This document shows, in pieces, positions 32,917 to 41,026 of a DNA stretch of 64,000 bases. This stretch comes from Clostridiales bacterium. GTDB taxonomy: Bacteria > Bacillota > Clostridia > Oscillospirales > CAG-272. Under the pieces are notes generated by a model that saw only the letters and a program-made list of their open reading frames with translations, did no database searches and had not been told where the DNA came from. The position numbers and the translations under genes were made by a program. Location: positions 1-64,000 of the forward strand of contig JAAWQR010000006.1 of the NCBI GenBank assembly GCA_022800625.1, read 5' to 3'. Numbering within the stretch: position 1 is the first letter of the stretch; each line of letters opens with the position of its first letter.

Positions 32917-33804
32917 CTAAACGGTTCTCATGCGAACTGAAAGAAGTTCTATTAAAACAACTTCGGGACGGTTATTGACACGAAAGGGAATAATACTGTT
33001 TCCTATACCTCTGCTGACTATCATATTTGTATTCTCTTCAGAATAGATTCCCGCATCATATTTAGGAAACAGTCCCTGATTGGGTGCTGCCAAACCACCA
33101 ATGAAGGGCAGTCTGAACTGCCCGCCGTGTGCATGTCCGCTTAGTACTAAATCAATTTCGCTTTTTACATAAACATCAAACAGCTCCGGTCTGTGAGAAA
33201 GCAGTACCGTGTAGGAATCATCATTATCTTTCGTCATTTTTTGCAATTTGCTTGTCATGACTGCATCAGAGTCTCCGAATAGATAGTCTGTTTTGAAGGC
33301 GGGATCATCAACGCCAAGAAGTGTAATTGTTTTTCCGCCTGTTTCAATGCTGACAATGTCGTCTGCAAGAATAACTACTCCGAGTTCGATCAGTGATTTT
33401 TTAAAATCTTCATATTCAGATACACGGGATTCGTGATTTCCGCTCACATAGTAGCAGGGAGCTATCTCCATTGCTTTTTCGGCAAATTGCAAAGCGACAG
33501 TTATATCGGTTCTGCGTGAGTCTATCATGTCTCCCGTAATTGCTATTATATCAGGCTTCGCTTCGCTGAGTACGGAAATAAGTTTTTTATTATCCTTACC
33601 CGTTTCACTGTTATGCAGATCAGAAATCTGCGCTATCCGATACCCGTTAAATTCTTCAGGAAGTCTGTTGCTTTTTACCGTGAATTGATTAAGTTCAAGG
33701 GCTTTGTTGCTCCAAACGATCCAAATGATTAACACTGCAAAAATGATCGCAATGAGAGTAAGAATAAATATTATATTTTTTCGTTTCACACGCATATACC
33801 ACAT
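32917..33804 (-). CDS. Membrane-anchored metallophosphoesterase (YkuE/YaeI-like)
   Basis: 295 residues if started at 33804; an ATG three codons further (33795) is equally possible, and the ORF track start at 33873 is doubtful. An N-terminal membrane segment ('IIFILTLIAIIFAVLIIWIVW') leads to a calcineurin-type phosphatase outside or at the membrane. All five motifs are seen: 'QISDLHNS', 'GDMID', 'GNHES', 'LLSHRPE' and 'SGHAHGGQ'. In this family the best-known members cleave UDP-diacylglucosamine or act on phospholipids, but this one's substrate is not known. Own promoter at 33990. Confidence 0.87.
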   Translation of the reverse strand: MWYMRVKRKNIIFILTLIAIIFAVLIIWIVWSNKALELNQFTVKSNRLPEEFNGYRIAQISDLHNSETGKDNKKLISVLSEAKPDIIAITGDMIDSRRTDITVALQFAEKAMEIAPCYYVSGNHESRVSEYEDFKKSLIELGVVILADDIVSIETGGKTITLLGVDDPAFKTDYLFGDSDAVMTSKLQKMTKDNDDSYTVLLSHRPELFDVYVKSEIDLVLSGHAHGGQFRLPFIGGLAAPNQGLFPKYDAGIYSEENTNMIVSRGIGNSIIPFRVNNRPEVVLIELLSVRMRTV

Positions 33805-33989
33805 GTACCTCTTGAAATCACGACTTATGCAGATGTATATATCAAAGTTACTTGTAATCAGACCTGTATACATACAGTCACAGATCTGCGAAGCAGATCA
33901 AGCATTTGCTGTATATCTCAATCATATGAGAAATCCATCTATCTGTTTCTTCAAATTGTTCCGTTATAAGTTTTTGTAAGGTGAAAACT

Positions 33990-34018
33990 ATTATAATTAT
34001 AGCACACAATAGCTGCAA
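33990..34018 (-). promoter_or_regulatory. Promoter of the metallophosphoesterase gene
   Basis: Minus strand: TTGCAG, 17-bp spacer, TATAAT. A GATCTGC-GAA-GCAGATC hairpin (33885-33903) then lies in the leader. Confidence 0.65.
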
Positions 34019-34053
34019 ACGCAATCTTAAATTAATAGGGAGCTTCTTTGTTT

Positions 34054-34097
34054 TATATACAAAAACACAGCAGAAACTTTAAAGCATCTGCTGTGTT
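34054..34097 (-). terminator. Terminator of purB-purA
   Basis: 11-bp stem AACACAGCAGA/TCTGCTGTGTT with a 12-base loop, followed on the minus strand by TTTTGTATAT. Confidence 0.85.
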
Positions 34098-34123
34098 CTT
34101 TAATTTTAGTTATTTGTGATTTC

Positions 34124-35395
34124 TCACATCTCAATATACGCATCTCTGTCAGGACCGACGGAGATATATTTAACCTTGCAGCCTATCGCATTTTCAATGT
34201 ACTTTACATATTTCTGCGCGTTTTCGGGAAGATCCTCAAAATTACGGCAACTCGAAATATCTGTTTTCCAACCGTCAACATATTCATATACAGGCTTTGC
34301 ACGATCAAGCTTTGAGCCAACCATGAACTTGTCTGTTTCCACGCCGTCTACCGAATACTTTGTGCAAACGGGGATCTTGTCAAAATAAGAGAGAACGTCC
34401 ATTTTTGTAAGCGCTATGCAGTCAGCACCCTGAATCATGGCTCCATACTTTGAAGCGGGAATATCAAATCCGCCGACACGTCTCGGTCTGCCTGTAGCGG
34501 CTCCGTATTCTCCGCCTGCTTCGCGAAGTTCATCGCCTTCCTTGCCGAACAACTCGCATGTGAAAGGTCCTGCACCTACACAGCTTGAGTAAGCTTTCAT
34601 TATTCCGATAGTCTCATCAAGTTTTATGTGAGGAATACCTGCTCCGATAGGCGCGTAAGCCGAAATTGTCGAAGAAGCCGATGTAAACGGATATATACCG
34701 AAGTCAATGTCTCTGAGTGCGCCGAGCTGAGCTTCAAACATAACTGATTTGCCTGCATTTACAGCATCTGTGAGATATTCTGTCGTATCGCAAACATAGT
34801 TTAGGAGGGGAAGACCGAACTTTTCAAGCCATGAGATATTTGCTTCGGGGGTGAGAGCTTCAGATCCGTATCCGTTCTTTACGGTCAGGTTTTTCCACTC
34901 GATAATTCCTTCCATTCTTTCTTTTAAAGCGTTCATATCGAAAAGATCGCCCATACGGAATGCCTTTTTCATATACTTGTCCGAGTATACGGGAGAAATA
35001 CCGCGGCGTGTTGAGCCATAGCTGTTCTTACCGAGTCTGTCCTCTTCAAGGCAGTCAAGAAGCTTGTGATACGGCATACAGATTATAGCGCGGTCGCTGA
35101 TCTTGAGATGATCGGGAGTAATTTCGATACCTTTTTCACGAAGTCTACCGATCTCACCTGTCAGGTGCTCGATGTCGATAACCATTCCGGGACCCATTAC
35201 ATTTACGGTTTCATCTCTGAGTATTCCTGACGGGAGAAGATTGAGAATAAATTCTCCTCTGTCGTTGATTACGGTATGACCGGCATTGTTGCCGCCCTGA
35301 TATCTGACAACGACATCATATTTGTTTGCGAGGAGATCGACCATACGGCCTTTGCCTTCATCTCCCCAGTTTGTTCCGACTACTGCTGTTATCAT
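34124..35395 (-). CDS. purA: Adenylosuccinate synthetase
   Basis: 423 residues from the ATG at 35395 (preceded by GGTAGGTAATATA), giving the usual start 'MITAVVGTNWGDEGKGRMVD'; the ORF track start (35449) is too early. GTP-binding 'GDEGKG' with the catalytic Asp and His ('NNAGHTV'), 'TSASSTISAYAPIGAG', 'GATGRPRRVGGFD' and 'LTKMDVL' mark PurA. It converts IMP to adenylosuccinate and works with PurB, whose gene is 75 bp upstream in the same operon. Confidence 0.97.
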   Translation of the reverse strand: MITAVVGTNWGDEGKGRMVDLLANKYDVVVRYQGGNNAGHTVINDRGEFILNLLPSGILRDETVNVMGPGMVIDIEHLTGEIGRLREKGIEITPDHLKISDRAIICMPYHKLLDCLEEDRLGKNSYGSTRRGISPVYSDKYMKKAFRMGDLFDMNALKERMEGIIEWKNLTVKNGYGSEALTPEANISWLEKFGLPLLNYVCDTTEYLTDAVNAGKSVMFEAQLGALRDIDFGIYPFTSASSTISAYAPIGAGIPHIKLDETIGIMKAYSSCVGAGPFTCELFGKEGDELREAGGEYGAATGRPRRVGGFDIPASKYGAMIQGADCIALTKMDVLSYFDKIPVCTKYSVDGVETDKFMVGSKLDRAKPVYEYVDGWKTDISSCRNFEDLPENAQKYVKYIENAIGCKVKYISVGPDRDAYIEM

Positions 35396-35470
35396 TATAT
35401 TACCTACCCAATATTTATTTATATTTTGTAACGGTTTTACGCTTTTCAATGAAAGAGCGCAAGCTTATAG

Positions 35471-36901
35471 TTAAACTTTTATCGATACGGTGACTTTTTC
35501 AGTGTCCGCATATTTTGCAAGAATCGGACGAACAACATCGTTTAAGAATTCTTCCGTCTGCTCAGGCGCGCGACCGATGAAGTTCTCCTTCTTTATCAGA
35601 GGAGCAAGCTCACTTTCCGTCAGGTTAAATCTCTTGTCGTTCAGAATTCTTTCAAGCAGATCGTTTTCGCAGCCGTTCAGCTTTATTTGCTTTGCCGTAG
35701 CTACGGAATGCTCTCTTATAGCCTCATGAAGCTCCTGACGGTCGCCGCCGTTCTTTGTACAGTACATGAGAATGTTCTCGGTAGCCATGAACGGTATTTC
35801 TTCGTCAAGATGACGCTCTATTACTTTCGGATAAACAGTTCCTCCCGATATAACGTTGATGTAGAGAGACAAAACGGCGTCGGTAGCAAGGAACGCTTCG
35901 GGAACTGAAATACGTTTGTTTGCCGAGTCGTCAAGAGTTCTCTCAAACCACTGAGCTGATGCGGTGAGCGCAGGATTCAGAACATCTACCATAATGTATC
36001 TTGAAAGGGAAGCGATCCTCTCGCTTCTCATAGGATTGCGCTTGTAGGCCATTGCCGACGATCCTATCTGCTTGTCCTCAAACGGTTCGTCAAACTCTTT
36101 AAGATGCGAGAGAAGTCTGATATCGTTGGAGAACTTTGCAGCGCTTTGAGCTATACCGCACAGAGCAGAAAGAACGTTGTAGTCAACTTTTCTGGAATAT
36201 GTTTGTCCCGAAACAGGGTAGCAAGCATCAAATCCCATTTTTTCTGCGATAAGACGGTCAAGTTTTTTTACCTTTTCATGATCTCCGTCGAACAGCTCAA
36301 GGAAGCTTGCGCCTGTTCCCGTCGTACCCTTGCAACCGAGAAGCTTTAGGGCGTTTATCTGGAATTCAACAGCTTCGAGGTCAGATGTAAGATCCTGTAA
36401 CCAAAGCGTTGCTCTCTTGCCCATCGTAGTCGGCTGAGCCGCTTGAAAATGCGTATACGCAAGGCAGGGAAGATTCTTATGCTTCTCTGCAAAATCTGCA
36501 ACGGCTGATATACAGCTGATAAGCAGAGAACGGACTCTCACCAGCGCTTCTTTCATAATGATTATGTCGGTGTTATCTCCGACATAGCATGATGTAGCGC
36601 CGAGATGAATTATTCCGTGCGCACTCGGACATGCGTCGCCGTATGTTTTTACGTGTGCCATTACATCATGACGCACTTCGCTTTCATAAACTTTAGCCTT
36701 GTCGTAATCAATGTTTGAAATGTTGGCGCGCATTTCTTCGATTTGTTCTTCTTTAATGTCAATTCCAAGCTCACGCTCGCTCTCTGCCAGAGCAACCCAC
36801 AGCTTTCTCCATGTTGTAAACTTCTTGTCCGCAGAGAAAATATACTTCATTTCATCGCTTGCATATCTTGAACAAAGCGGACTCGTGTATACGTTATTCA
36901 C
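35471..36901 (-). CDS. purB: Adenylosuccinate lyase
   Basis: 476 residues. The fumarase/aspartase superfamily signature 'GSSAMAYKRNPMRSERI' is present with an Ala in place of the usual Pro/Thr. The catalytic His region is 'TSCYVGDNTD' and 'YTHFQAAQPTTMGKR'. It acts twice in purine synthesis, splitting SAICAR and adenylosuccinate. It is the first gene of purB-purA. No other pur gene lies here, which is common where AMP branch genes stand apart. Confidence 0.96.
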   Translation of the reverse strand: MNNVYTSPLCSRYASDEMKYIFSADKKFTTWRKLWVALAESERELGIDIKEEQIEEMRANISNIDYDKAKVYESEVRHDVMAHVKTYGDACPSAHGIIHLGATSCYVGDNTDIIIMKEALVRVRSLLISCISAVADFAEKHKNLPCLAYTHFQAAQPTTMGKRATLWLQDLTSDLEAVEFQINALKLLGCKGTTGTGASFLELFDGDHEKVKKLDRLIAEKMGFDACYPVSGQTYSRKVDYNVLSALCGIAQSAAKFSNDIRLLSHLKEFDEPFEDKQIGSSAMAYKRNPMRSERIASLSRYIMVDVLNPALTASAQWFERTLDDSANKRISVPEAFLATDAVLSLYINVISGGTVYPKVIERHLDEEIPFMATENILMYCTKNGGDRQELHEAIREHSVATAKQIKLNGCENDLLERILNDKRFNLTESELAPLIKKENFIGRAPEQTEEFLNDVVRPILAKYADTEKVTVSIKV

Positions 36902-37060
36902 TCTGAATCTTCATCCTTTCAAAGGTATTATTCATACCTTACTATTTTACACCGATATTCTTTTTTTTTCTACACATATTTGTAACTTGACGCGTCTTTT
37001 TGACAACTTTGTCATTTTGATAAAAAAAAGCTGCTCATAACACTTGTTCTGTGTGTATAT

Positions 37061-38443
37061 TTACTGCTTATTTTCACTATCCTGCTGAGATTTTGCAAGA
37101 ATGCGAAGCGCATCATAGATGCCGCGCATTCCTGTTACGCCGTAAGATGCGCTTTTCTGCCTGTCGGGGACTGCTATCTGAGAAAAACCGAGTCTTGATG
37201 CTTCTGATATTCTCAGATCTATTGACGGAACTGAGCGAAATTCTCCCGCAAGCCCGATTTCTCCCATAACTATAAGTTCCATCGGAACGGGTATGTCCTT
37301 CAGAGAGGAAATAAGAGCTAAAATTATAGCAGCGTCAGCGGACGGATCGTCTATTCTCATTCCTCCGACTACATTGAGAAATACATCGTAGGTTGAAAAA
37401 CGGAGTCCGAGCCGTTTTTCAATTACCGCAAGTATCAGGCACATTCGGTTGTAGTCTATTCCGTCGGCTGTTCTTCTGGGAGTCGGGTACGATGTGGGTG
37501 TAACCAATGCCTGCACTTCCGCGATGATCGGGCGTGTGCCTTCAAGTATACATGCGGCGCAGCTTCCCGAAACGCCCTCCGGCCGTCCTTCAAGAAGCAT
37601 TGCGGACGGATTGTCAACGGAAATAAGACCTCCTCCGGTCATATCAAAAACTCCGATTTCATTTGTACTTCCGAATCGGTTTTTTATGGCTCTGACTATC
37701 CGGTGCGCTTGACTTCTCTCTCCTTCAAAAGAGAGAACTGCGTCTACCATGTGCTCTAGCACTTTCGGTCCTGCAATGCCGCCCTCCTTGTTTATGTGTC
37801 CGACGATAATAAGCGACACACCGTCCGATTTTGCTCGAGCAATAAGTCTTGAAGCACATTCCCTGACCTGAGTCACGCTGCCGGCTCCTGAGGCAACGGA
37901 CTGACAAACGAGGGTTTGAATGGAGTCTATTATGATAATATCAGGCGATACGCTTTGATATTCCTTCAAAATGTTTTCAATGAGTACTTCGTTTTGAACA
38001 TACATTTTATCCGGATTTACGCCGAGCCGTTCAGCGCGGAGCTTTAGCTGAGAGCGTGATTCTTCGCCTGATACATACAGAATTTTTGAACTGTCTCCGA
38101 GTCTGCCGCAAAGCTGCATCAAAAGCGTTGATTTACCTATTCCAGGCGCTCCTGCAAGTAGCACAGCAGAACCTGTTACAATTCCGCCGCCGAGTACGCG
38201 GTCAAACTCGCTTATACCTGTCGGAACTCTCATATATTTCGGAATGTCAAGCTCACGGAACGGCACGGCACGCTCGCCTGAAACACCCGTGATAGCAGAT
38301 ACGGCGGCTGACGCCTTTACAGGGGATGTGTATGTTTCTTCTTCAAATGAGTTCCATTCTCCGCACGACGGACACCTTCCGAGCCATTTCGGACTTTGGT
38401 AATCGCACTCTTTGCAGACGTAAATACTTTTCGGAGCTTTCAT
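37061..38443 (-). CDS. radA: DNA repair protein RadA/Sms
   Basis: 460 residues. N-terminal zinc finger 'CKECDYQSPKWLGRCPSCGEWNSF' (C-x2-C...C-x2-C, about 10-27), the RecA-like core with Walker A 'GAPGIGKSTLL' (about 99-109), the RadA 'KNRFGSTNEIGVF' motif and a C-terminal Lon-like domain ('DPSADAAIILALISSLKDIPVP'). It drives branch migration in homologous recombination. It lies 93 bp after the cwlD-like gene on the same strand. Confidence 0.97.
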   Translation of the reverse strand: MKAPKSIYVCKECDYQSPKWLGRCPSCGEWNSFEEETYTSPVKASAAVSAITGVSGERAVPFRELDIPKYMRVPTGISEFDRVLGGGIVTGSAVLLAGAPGIGKSTLLMQLCGRLGDSSKILYVSGEESRSQLKLRAERLGVNPDKMYVQNEVLIENILKEYQSVSPDIIIIDSIQTLVCQSVASGAGSVTQVRECASRLIARAKSDGVSLIIVGHINKEGGIAGPKVLEHMVDAVLSFEGERSQAHRIVRAIKNRFGSTNEIGVFDMTGGGLISVDNPSAMLLEGRPEGVSGSCAACILEGTRPIIAEVQALVTPTSYPTPRRTADGIDYNRMCLILAVIEKRLGLRFSTYDVFLNVVGGMRIDDPSADAAIILALISSLKDIPVPMELIVMGEIGLAGEFRSVPSIDLRISEASRLGFSQIAVPDRQKSASYGVTGMRGIYDALRILAKSQQDSENKQ

Positions 38444-38536
38444 TTTTATTTATATTTTTGTAAGTGCCAAACAGAAAATATACGTTTTTGAGCGCTTGCT
38501 GTCCCGACTTACTTATCCTTTCTTTTTGTTTCCGTC

Positions 38537-39385
38537 CTAAACTGCGTTATTTCTTACGAAATACTCAAGTATTGGAGAAAATACCGTGCATGCAAGAGAT
38601 GCCCTGTATGCAGGCTCTGCAAGACACTTGCACTCGTCCGCATTTGAAAGAAATCCGCATTCTACAAGGAGTGACGGTATCTTCATTTTATTTAGCAGGT
38701 ATATTGACGACGTTGCTTTTTTTGACTGCCTGTCATTATCTTTTTGCAGATGCAGTTTAACATAATTTTGCATAACCTCGGCTAAAGCTCTGCTGTCATC
38801 GGAATTCGGTGAATAGTAAACCTGAAGTCCGCTGTACTTCGGATCGGTGAATTTGTTCATATGGATGCTTAGAAACATGCTTCCGCCCGATTCTTCTGTG
38901 AAGCGAAGCCTGTTTTTCAGATCAAGAGATTTTTTTCGTCCTTTATAGTCGGTATATTCGTTATAGCGGTCATAAAGCAGACGGTCGTCCTCGCGTGTCA
39001 TTTTGTAGGGAACTCCGAACAGGACACACAGTGATGCGATGTCGTCGGATATCGCAAGGTTCAGCTCTTTTTCGATAAGACCGTCCGCGGACGATGCTCC
39101 GCCGTCTTCTCCTCCGTGCCCCGCATCGATTATAAGCAGGCCGTTATGAGCGTTTACAAGCGGAGTTTCAGATGGAGACTCACTTGCGGCAGAGGAAAAT
39201 TCGTTTTGAAGTGCATCGGTGTTTTGAACGATTGCATTTTCATATTCAGAGTCCGGAACAACTGTTTCCGCGCTGTATGCGCGTCCCGCACGATTTCCGA
39301 GAAATACGGCGGAGGATAGAAGCATAACTCCGAAAAGAAGATAGCTTGCTGTAATTACAACGGGTGATTTAGGCTCGATTTTCAT
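38537..39385 (-). CDS. cwlD: N-acetylmuramoyl-L-alanine amidase, CwlD-like
   Basis: 282 residues from the ATG at 39385, 6 bases after CGGAG; the ORF track start at 39418 is less likely. An N-terminal membrane segment ('VVITASYLLFGVMLLSSAVFLG') is followed by Amidase_3 with zinc ligands in 'IIDAGHGGEDGGA', 'EKELNLAIS' and 'MFLSIHMNKF', and the catalytic Glu in 'PSLLVECGFLSN'. Size and the single anchor match CwlD, which removes peptides from muramic acid to allow muramic delta-lactam in spore cortex. PdaA is needed with it but is not here. Another amidase role cannot be excluded. Confidence 0.83.
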   Translation of the reverse strand: MKIEPKSPVVITASYLLFGVMLLSSAVFLGNRAGRAYSAETVVPDSEYENAIVQNTDALQNEFSSAASESPSETPLVNAHNGLLIIDAGHGGEDGGASSADGLIEKELNLAISDDIASLCVLFGVPYKMTREDDRLLYDRYNEYTDYKGRKKSLDLKNRLRFTEESGGSMFLSIHMNKFTDPKYSGLQVYYSPNSDDSRALAEVMQNYVKLHLQKDNDRQSKKATSSIYLLNKMKIPSLLVECGFLSNADECKCLAEPAYRASLACTVFSPILEYFVRNNAV

Positions 39386-39399
39386 AGTATTCTCCGTTC

Positions 39400-39418
39400 T
39401 GCGCCGAAAGTACGGCAC
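39400..39418. repeat. GCCG/CGGC hairpin before the cwlD-like gene
   Basis: On the minus strand TGCCG-TACTTT-CGGCGCA precedes AGAACGGAGAATACTATG, i.e. the hairpin ends a few bases before the ribosome binding site. Confidence 0.5.
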
Positions 39419-39459
39419 ATATAGTCAAAAATTAACTGATAATATACTATGAAAAATGT

Positions 39460-40056
39460 TCAGCGCCTATTACCGAATAAAAGCTTTTGCGCTTCAATAT
39501 CTTCACTTAAAATCGCGCATGTGCCAACTGAAACATATCTACCTTTCTTGTAAACCGCATTGCGGGAGATTCCTTCAAAGCTCATGCCGACACTCTTCAT
39601 TACATTTAGACTGTCGGTGTTTTCATACATATATTTTGCTTCGATTCTGTTTAACTCAAGAACTAAAAATCCAAAACGCAGAACTTCGCACAGTGCTTCT
39701 CTTGCGATTCCGCGATGCCAAAACGCCGGATTTAATACATACCCGACTTCAGCCGAGTTATTGTTGAAATTAAATGAAGTAAATCCGCAGGTGCCTATCA
39801 TTTTTTCGTTTTTCAGTGTTACCGCCCAATCATAAAATTCTCCCGCACGATAACGGGATTGAATATATGATAAATATTTTGAAGTATATTTTAAGTTGAT
39901 ATGAGGTTCCCAAAGAAGGTATTTGGTGACCTTTGGATCTGACGCGTATTCGTACATATCGGAAGCGTCGTTTTTTTCAAGTTTTCGCAATATAAGACGA
40001 TCTGTTTTCAGAGTAGGGGGATCCTTAAAATATTTCAAAATCCCGCTTCTGTCCAT
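39460..40056 (-). CDS. GNAT acetyltransferase, RimJ-like
   Basis: 198 residues from the ATG at 40056, 8 bases after GGGGAGG; the ORF track start at 40185 adds a leader that is mostly non-coding and contains a hairpin. 'LKTDRLILRKLEKNDASDMYEYASDPKVTKYLLWEPH' is the RimJ/RimL N-terminal signature, 'EVGYVLNPAFWHRGIAREALCEVLRFGF' the acetyl-CoA loop and 'NRIEAKYMYENTDSLNVMKSVGMSFEG' the closing motif. Target unknown. Single gene downstream of a CCGCA/TGCGG hairpin at about 40118. Confidence 0.87.
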   Translation of the reverse strand: MDRSGILKYFKDPPTLKTDRLILRKLEKNDASDMYEYASDPKVTKYLLWEPHINLKYTSKYLSYIQSRYRAGEFYDWAVTLKNEKMIGTCGFTSFNFNNNSAEVGYVLNPAFWHRGIAREALCEVLRFGFLVLELNRIEAKYMYENTDSLNVMKSVGMSFEGISRNAVYKKGRYVSVGTCAILSEDIEAQKLLFGNRR

Positions 40057-40379
40057 TTCAGAGACCTCCCCATTATTAAAATCATCCGTCATTAAAATTT
40101 TAATATGAATTGCCGTACCGCAGTGCGGCATATGTAAAACAAACTTTCCTGCGTATATTATACCATAATTTGAATTTAAAGTCACTATTAAAAAGTGATT
40201 TTTAAGACAGCAACTGAAATAGGATGGTTATTGTATCACAGATTTAATGTGATAGATCCATTCTAACAAAACTGTAAGTAATTTCACTGCAAATGTAAGA
40301 TGATTCTATGGAAATAAAATTTCGGCGGCAGTATAATAACAGCAGAAGAATCAAATCACAAAAAGGAGTAATTAAATTT

Positions 40380-40718
40380 ATGAAGAAAAAATCACTGAGC
40401 ATTTGCGTTGCCGCGCTTATAGCAGTGTTTGCTGTGGCAGGAGGACTTTGCTATATGCAGAATTATGATAAGTATTATTATACTCAGATTGATAATTCAA
40501 AGATAAGGGAATTGCCTGCAAGCAGCGATATGAAGTATGAATATAAGATTGACTGTTATGCGGAAAACGGAAAGAAGAGAGAGCTTACATTTAAAACATC
40601 AAGAGAACTCAGAGAAGGGGCATACTTGTCTCTTGAGGTAAGATCTCTCGGAGTACATAAATGGGAAGAAATCGATTATAACGATTTGCCGGACAAGGTA
40701 CAGGAAAAGCTGAAATAA
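40380..40718 (+). CDS. yxeA: YxeA-like (DUF1093) secreted small protein
   Basis: 112 residues from ATG 40380 behind AAAAAGGAG. N-terminal signal anchor 'LSICVAALIAVFAVAGGLCY', then 'YYYTQIDNSKIRELPASSDMKYEYKIDCYAENGKKRELTFKTSRELREGAYLSLEVRSLGVHKWEEIDYNDLP', which fits the YxeA family of OB-fold-like extracytoplasmic proteins. Function of the family is not established. In other Firmicutes it may be a lantibiotic-response or transporter partner, but no such genes are here. Upstream 40186-40379 has only TATCACA/TGTGATA (about 40231-40251) inside a GGATGG/CCATTC pair. Confidence 0.8.
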   Translation: MKKKSLSICVAALIAVFAVAGGLCYMQNYDKYYYTQIDNSKIRELPASSDMKYEYKIDCYAENGKKRELTFKTSRELREGAYLSLEVRSLGVHKWEEIDYNDLPDKVQEKLK

Positions 40719-40807
40719 TATAAGTCTGTCGATTATCAGACGAAGAAACAAAGTCCATCGGTGTGCATTTTTAATCTTGACATTTGAGCATTTTTATATT
40801 AAGCAGT

Positions 40808-40848
40808 AAAAATAGCGTAGAATTAAGACGATTCTTCGCTATTTTTTA
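40808..40848 (+). terminator. Terminator of the yxeA-like gene
   Basis: 16-bp stem with one mismatch (AAAAATAGCGTAGAAT against ATTCTTCGCTATTTTT) and trailing Ts. Confidence 0.85.
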
Positions 40849-40942
40849 TTGTTCTTCGTAGTTATCAGGCAGTTTACTCTCTGATAAAGACTCCAACAAA
40901 ATCAACGATTTGCAGATTTTAAAAATTTCAAATAGAATTAAG

Positions 40943-40971
40943 TTGAAAGCTAAATAGCAAAGTGATATAAT
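40943..40971 (+). promoter_or_regulatory. Promoter of the transglutaminase-SLH gene
   Basis: TTGAAA, 17-bp spacer, TATAAT, 55 bp upstream of the ATG. Confidence 0.75.
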
Positions 40972-41026
40972 TAATAAAACATCTCAACAGCTTGACAGCT
41001 GAAATACACTTTATAAGGATTTTCCC